Of a stretch of DNA of 64,000 nucleotides, positions 59,291-64,000 are shown one piece after another. Location of the stretch: contig JBAJFG010000232.1 of the NCBI GenBank assembly GCA_037903475.1, positions 744,001 to 808,000 of the forward strand. The letters run 5' to 3'. Each line of letters starts with the position of its first letter. The stretch's first letter is position 1. The notes under the pieces are model-generated. The model ran no database searches and was not told the origin of the DNA. It saw nothing but the letters and a program-made list of their open reading frames with translations. This stretch comes from Ancylostoma caninum (taxonomy: Eukaryota > Nematoda > Chromadorea > Rhabditida > Ancylostomatidae). The translations under genes and the position numbers were made by a program.

Positions 59291-59527
59291 TCAACCTTTG
59301 CCTAAGGGTGTACTTGTCATGGAAACTGAACACATATTATGTGATCCAAATTGCATTTGTGGGAACTGCGATGTACTACCCATTACGTAATCGTCAACAT
59401 ACTCGCCACCCTCGACAAAGTATCCTCTATCACCAGCATCAGCACGAACTGAAGTAACTATTCCAGCAATAACTACAGCAAACAAGAAACTAACGCCCAA
59501 AACACTTCCAGATCCTTCGAAGAGCAT
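59291..59527 (-). CDS. Small secreted or membrane protein candidate, 78 aa
   Basis: A single frame with MLFEGSGSVLGVSFLFAVVI at the start, a hydrophobic core at residues 9-26 that could be a signal peptide or membrane segment, followed by an acidic/aromatic stretch (DAGDRGYFVEGGEYVDDYV) and a Met/Gln-rich tail. A TTATAATCAG acceptor-like site 12 bases before the ATG would fit spliced-leader addition. It is divergent from the saposin-like gene starting at 59660, only about 130 bp away, so they could share a promoter region. Codon use is ordinary. No family recognised; the 3' end could be spliced on. Confidence 0.4.
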   Translation of the reverse strand: MLFEGSGSVLGVSFLFAVVIAGIVTSVRADAGDRGYFVEGGEYVDDYVMGSTSQFPQMQFGSHNMCSVSMTSTPLGKG

Positions 59528-59659
59528 TACTTTATACGCTGATTATAAATTAAAAACCCTCGTCACGTTCTACTGAAAGTTTTTTTCCACCTTAAAAAAA
59601 TATCATTTAGTATCGCACGGATCTACTTCACACCAGCTCTGATCCTCTCTCCCTCTCCC

Positions 59660-61278
59660 ATGCTCCTGGTACTCACTCTCATAACGCTGATTGCTGGATC
59701 ATATGCAGTACCCAGAGGAAAAGACGACGGGCCGTATTGCCACATGTGTGAGGCACGATTCTTTTATACCATTTTCTATTTGTGCGCACAGCATTTTGCA
59801 AAATACAGGTGAATACTCAGATTTACCCCTAAATTGATTGTAAAGTTGGAATGTAGAGCTTTTACTTACTGAGAAAGGTGATTGCCCGGATAGCACAATG
59901 GGAGCATCTCCCTGCCCTTCTGGATAAGTTCGCTCGAATTATTCGAAGAGTATATCTATTTTACTTTGTAAATAGGTATTTCATAAGGAACATTCACAAA
60001 TCAAATGAAATCAAACTTGCTTCATTCCTGCGCCAAGTAGCTGTTTAGTTTCGCCCAGGGCGGTTCCACCAAGATTCGCTTGAAGGCATCGTCCCCAACT
60101 CGGATTCGTTTCTGAGATTTTATACGTGCAGAATCTCCAGGAGCTGCTGATCAGAATGGTATACAAGATGCTGTTCAAAAACGCCGAAAAACCCGTTTTA
60201 GAGCACCACTTCTTGAGGAGATTGTTGGCGGAGCCGAGCCTGAGTACCACGGCTTTCCGCACATGTAATCGCTTGCTGTTTACACATGGAGCGCAATTTC
60301 CAACCTGTTAGGGAGTGAATGACAAGGAACTCACACGAAGAGAACGAATTTCATTGAAAGGTGCGCCCCGGGAGTGTATTGTTCAGGGAAGTCGTCCTCG
60401 TGCCTTGACCCCGCCCTCGGCTCCGCCCCCAAGCTCCACAAGTATTGGGCACAGAAACGGGGTTTTCTGCAGATTTGCACGGAATCGCGCATATCTTTGT
60501 GATCAACAATCCCTAGAGAATCTTTCCATGTGAAAAACTCGGAAATAATTCTAGGGTGGGATGGTGCTCTTTACATATTGCCGTATCAGGACATATTCCC
60601 AATCCTACTACTGTTAACTGCTCGCAGCCCGTTCGTATCATTATTTGCAATCTGAAGATGTCCTGCACTCATAGGTCCTTGCATGCGAAAATGACCAATC
60701 ATAGCGCCGCATGCTACAAATGCAAAGGAAGCCACGCCCTCTTTCTATCATCTCTTACATTGACTCGAACTTTAATAGGCATTGAATTTCGCTGATTAAG
60801 CACCTCTTGGAGTTGAAACCCCTAAAAACAAGAAATGCAGCGAAAAAGCAACTTCTGCAACTATATCTAATATCGTTATCAATTATTCGATTGAATTGGA
60901 GTGCGCTTTCAAACAAAATCTCAGGAAAATTATAACCCAAATCCTTTTGTAGATTTTTTTTTGCTCCGGGTACAAAATTACCCAAGGTGCAATTACCATA
61001 GTAAAGCTTACTTATGATCACCTCGGCCCTCACAAGCCAAAAATAACAATGTTTAGGTGATTCTCAACGATGTTCGTGGTGATTTCCACTACAACTTCTC
61101 GCATGTAACACCCAACCAGCTACTGGCAAAATTGTACTACGAATGCGATCAAAATTTGGCTGGACCGGCAAACGCTGAGTGCCATCAGATAGCCAAGGAT
61201 AACCTGATGCTGATATACACCGATCTGCAAGCTGGTAAAGGAGCGTACTTTATTTGTCAACAACTGGATTTGTGTTGA
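59660..61278 (+). CDS. Saposin-like secreted protein 3, 104 aa, apparent GC-AG intron
   Basis: Exon 1 is 59660-59752: signal peptide MLLVLTLITLIAGSYA, then PYCHMCE. Exon 2 is 61057-61278 (acceptor GTTTAG): VILNDVRGDFHYNFSHVT to the end QQLDLC. Joining them in phase 0, as in genes 1 and 2, requires the donor GAG|GCACGA, a GC rather than GT. The join gives 31 residues from the second to the third Cys, exactly as in the two relatives, and 25 from the fourth to the fifth. One Cys of the C-terminal triplet is replaced (L101). The frame also reads through the proposed donor for 18 more codons to AG|GTGAAT at 59809, but that phase meets a stop in exon 2. The intron (1.3 kb) contains a foldback element. 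AATAAA at 61278-61283 overlaps the last base of the TGA stop. Confidence 0.65.
60088..60575. mobile_element. Foldback element, family F, copy 2 (intronic)
   Basis: Left arm tcggattcgtttctgagatt ... ggcggagccgag is mirrored by ctcggctccgccc ... ggaaataattctagggtggg. It lies inside the intron of saposin-like gene 3. Arms are more diverged than copy 1. Confidence 0.8.
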
Positions 61279-61283
61279 ATAAA
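61278..61283 (+). promoter_or_regulatory. AATAAA poly(A) signal overlapping the stop codon of saposin-like gene 3
   Basis: The A of TGA is the first A of AATAAA, implying a very short 3' UTR, if used. Confidence 0.5.
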
Positions 61284-61648
61284 TACTATAAAAGTTAATG
61301 GTTTTGTGCTTGTACATGTATAAAATTCGGTTTTTTTTTGTATAAAAGATCAATAGAAGTGTCGCATGAAACTTTGGATACTGATATTATTCTATTACTG
61401 GAAAAGTAGCACCATTTATCCTGGTCGCCAAAGAACCTTTGGAAAATTAAGGCTTGTAATGCACCCTGATCCCCTAATTTCTGCGACGGGAAACTGAAAA
61501 TCTGTTTAACCCCAGTTGTAAGCAAGAAAATAAGAGAGCAATAATTCCCCTTTAATACTCCTTTACTGCCTGTTCCATCAGCATTTGCTTGATATTTCCA
61601 TTCCCTTTGTCTTAATTAAATTCACGAGCACCGTCCTAACGCATGTTA

Positions 61649-62108
61649 AGGGCACCGCCCCACCTCAGAATTGGTTTCTGGGATTTTTTTTTCTAAGTGA
61701 TTTCTAGAAGCTGCAGATCACAATGATATATGTGATTCCATGCAAAACTACCGAAAAACACGTTTTTGAGCCACAACCTTCATGGAGAGTGTGGGCGGAG
61801 CCGGAGCAGGCCTACGCGCCTTCTGAGTGATTCGTCTCGAAAGCACTTTTGTATGAGATTCGTGTTCCTCGTGAGAGTCCTTCACTATCCGCACCCTAAC
61901 AGGATAGGAGGTGCGCCTCATGTGTGCCCAGCAAGGGGGCGCATGCTGTGAAAGCCCGGAGTGCAGCCTTGGCTCCGCCCACAAGCTCCACAAAATTCAG
62001 GGCTAGAAAAGGGGATTTTCGGTGGTTTTGCATGGAATCACGTATACCATTGTGATCCGCAGCTACTGGAGATTCTTTTCATGTGAATATCCCAAAGATT
62101 TCGCGATG
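61649..62108. mobile_element. Foldback element, family F, copy 3
   Basis: cacctcagaattggtttctg, tgatatatgtgattcc and gtgggcggagccggagc at the left; cttggctccgcccacaag, ggaatcacgtataccattg and catgtgaatatcccaaagat at the right. Downstream of saposin-like gene 3. Confidence 0.8.
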
Positions 62109-62975
62109 CCTCCAAGAAGTCAAGAGGATGGGGCTTATTTTGGTGCGACCACAGCAAGATGACGAAATCCCTTAGGTAAGGGAAACTAGGAAGAACTCAT
62201 CAATGTACTCACCAAGACAAAGATTGCCTCCTTAACTTGTGGTAATTCAACTCGGGTAACCAAACCACGGCGACCATGGGTAGTCGAACCGAAGGTCCTG
62301 GGTAAGCAAACTCGCATAACCGCGATATTATGCAGCTAAATCAACGCTCACATCGTTTCTCTAGATATAATTCACCTAAAACAGCAAATGTGAAGCAATA
62401 CGTGACAGAACCATAAACAGCAAGCCGAGTTAGAGATTCACTCACTAGAAACAGTTCAAAAAATCGATATATTGATTAGTGGCCTATCTATACAAAATCT
62501 ACACATCTGCAACTAATTGCAAGACCTCGCCAGAAGAATACGACTAATGGCATGGAAGACTATAGTAGCCGATAAATAACGACTAGCACTGGAAAACAAT
62601 TATCAAGATCAAAGATCAAAGCTCATGACTCAGAATTCACACGTGGCCGACAGACGCCTCCTTTTTCGCAGATTGTCCCTATTGATACGTCATCCCGCAA
62701 GGCATTCAGGAGGTCATGGGCGTTTACCTAAATGGATAAGGATAATTTTTCCACAACCACATCGAGAAGTAGTCCTGAAAAAAGGAAATGAGGAAAATAG
62801 ATGAGTTGAAATTGATCGCAAAGGTGAACAAAAATGGACTAACTAAAGAAAAGCAGTATATGAATTTTCTGGAGGCGGGGGGAGGAGCATGCAAGCAAAA
62901 AAACCTAGGAGAGATGTGGAGAAGTTTGTGCATGGAAAATTTCAAAGATGAAATAATTCACGCCTACCTAAATTT
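62109..62975. other. Stretch with no recognised gene
   Basis: Nothing identifiable on either strand. Confidence 0.4.
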
Positions 62976-63089
62976 GGGTGAAGCGCTGTACTGGGAAAGC
63001 GCGGCGCACTCTCGCTTCGCGATTGGTCAATTTGTTGGAGTGACCAATCACAGAGCTTTTCCGACATTTCACAGCACAACGCTTCACAC
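62976..63089. mobile_element. 114 bp foldback with CCAAT-type tip
   Basis: gggtgaagcgctgtactggg at the left and cagcacaacgcttcacac at the right are mirrored; the arms meet at gattggtca / tgaccaatc around an 11-base loop, as in 21349-21499. Confidence 0.75.
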
Positions 63090-63214
63090 TTCCCTCCCCC
63101 TATTGTTAAATCCTTTTCTGCGGAAATTTTTGAGAAAAAAAAAGCATAGTAGGTAAATAAATAAATGATGAGGTGAACAATAAATCAATCAATATGCATC
63201 ATTTGCGATTAGAG

Positions 63215-63305
63215 TAATACTATTTATTCGTATATCTATTCTATATCGTATCTATTTGTGAAATATTATATCTATTCGTATATCTATATTATTCATAAAC
63301 ATGCG
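63215..63305. repeat. Degenerate tatctattcgta simple repeat
   Basis: Several tatctatt(c/t)gta units with variants in AT-rich DNA. Confidence 0.7.
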
Positions 63306-64000
63306 AGTGAAAAATTCTGGTACCATTTCTTAGTATTACTCTAATTTTTTAGGAAAAAACCTGAGAATTAAATACATGTACAGTTAGCAGTTTTCGCCAC
63401 AGCTCGCGCAATGTCGCTCATTCCCGCTCGTTCCCGCGCTTTCTCGCTCTTTCTCGCCGGCGTCGCCGGTATACGGTGCTGCGTCCTTCTTTTCTTCATT
63501 CTCATTAAAAATGGAACGTCACGTAGTGTCTCCGCGATGACCAGGTGGAAATTCCTTGAGCGAAATTCGCCGAACCGGTCGTTGCGCGGCCGAACGCATC
63601 AGCTGATTTTTTTGGCAGGCTGCCAATCGCTGTAGAGAATGCAACTTTTGTCACGAGAAAGCGTTATGGAGACACATTTATGACGAGCGGGACGGGACAA
63701 AGAGGTCGCTCCACATTCCTTAGTGGAATTTAATTGCACTTGATTCTTGAACAATGGTGGTCTAAGAGAAGATTTTTAAAAAACTCTTTAAGGGGTCACG
63801 TGCTTTGAAATGAAATTTAGATGGTCCCTGTACAGCATTTAGGGATGCTCGAACAGTAGACGCTAGAGATCTCACCGGTTCCACCATTTGAAGTAAGCAG
63901 TAACTATGCAGTAGTTGGGCGACTTTCAAAGGATTTCGCTCCTGATCAGTGGAACCATCGTCGGCGGCAAAGATCTGACTAAACCCGCGAATAATGACTC
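63306..64000. other. Right edge; no recognised gene
   Basis: A short tract of cgctc(a/g)ttcccg / ctttctcgct units at 63412-63460 underlies a 74-codon frame that I do not call as a gene. Confidence 0.4.

Noticed and set aside
63411..63635. 74-codon frame with hydrophobic stretch near the right edge
   Set aside because: Its start overlies short cgctc/ttctcgct repeats and there is no supporting context.
1..64000. Functional tRNA or rRNA genes
   Set aside because: Only degraded tRNA-like modules were found; none closes all four arms. No rRNA core sequence was recognised.

Overview
The window looks like nuclear DNA from a nematode, most likely a strongylid (hookworm-type) parasite. The reasons are: (i) a fully traceable eleven-exon gene for the PP2A regulatory subunit B55 (the sur-6 family) whose predicted length of 494 residues fits the nematode member; (ii) short two-exon genes for saposin-like secreted proteins, a family expanded in nematodes; (iii) a cox3 fragment of nematode mitochondrial type; (iv) TTAGGC telomere-type hexamers; (v) many small foldback (MITE-like) elements. 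The species assignment is inference. Gene density is low and most open frames are chance or repeat-derived.

Layout. 1-1.9 kb: tandem array of a 388-390 bp unit carrying two tRNA-like modules on the minus strand; the same family recurs inverted at 7.88-8.53 kb and rearranged at 12.19-13.08 kb. 2.4-2.7 kb: two other tRNA-like relics. 3.4-10.7 kb: accessory repeat territory, with palindromic ACCCAGGGT elements and a repeat built from CAAGTTGTCGACAACTTG-like palindromes. 13.4-15.6 kb: a four-exon gene of unknown family (gene A, plus strand). 15.9-24 kb: large foldbacks, a 37-bp-arm MITE, isolated exons of unknown genes (17.2 kb; 20.2-20.9 kb) and a NUMT. 24.4-26.6 kb: a non-autonomous Tc1/mariner-type element next to a dead mariner. 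27.1-33.3 kb: the sur-6/PP2A B55 gene on the minus strand. 33.3-54 kb: mostly gene-poor, with more copies of the repeat families above. 54-61.3 kb: three saposin-like genes (one minus, two plus) plus a small divergent secreted/membrane-protein candidate, interleaved with three copies of a 460-490 bp foldback. 61.3-64 kb: repeats, nothing recognised as a gene.

How it fits together: B55 targets the PP2A phosphatase to its substrates and is a housekeeping/developmental regulator; the saposin-like cluster would encode secreted lipid-interacting proteins. No functional link between the two is visible. The most unusual material is non-coding: the dimeric tRNA-like tandem repeat, the ACCCAGGGT foldback family, the palindrome-built repeat, and a saposin gene whose best model needs a GC-AG intron. 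All exon models were built by hand from splice signals, reading phase and remembered protein families; none was tested by alignment or RNA evidence.
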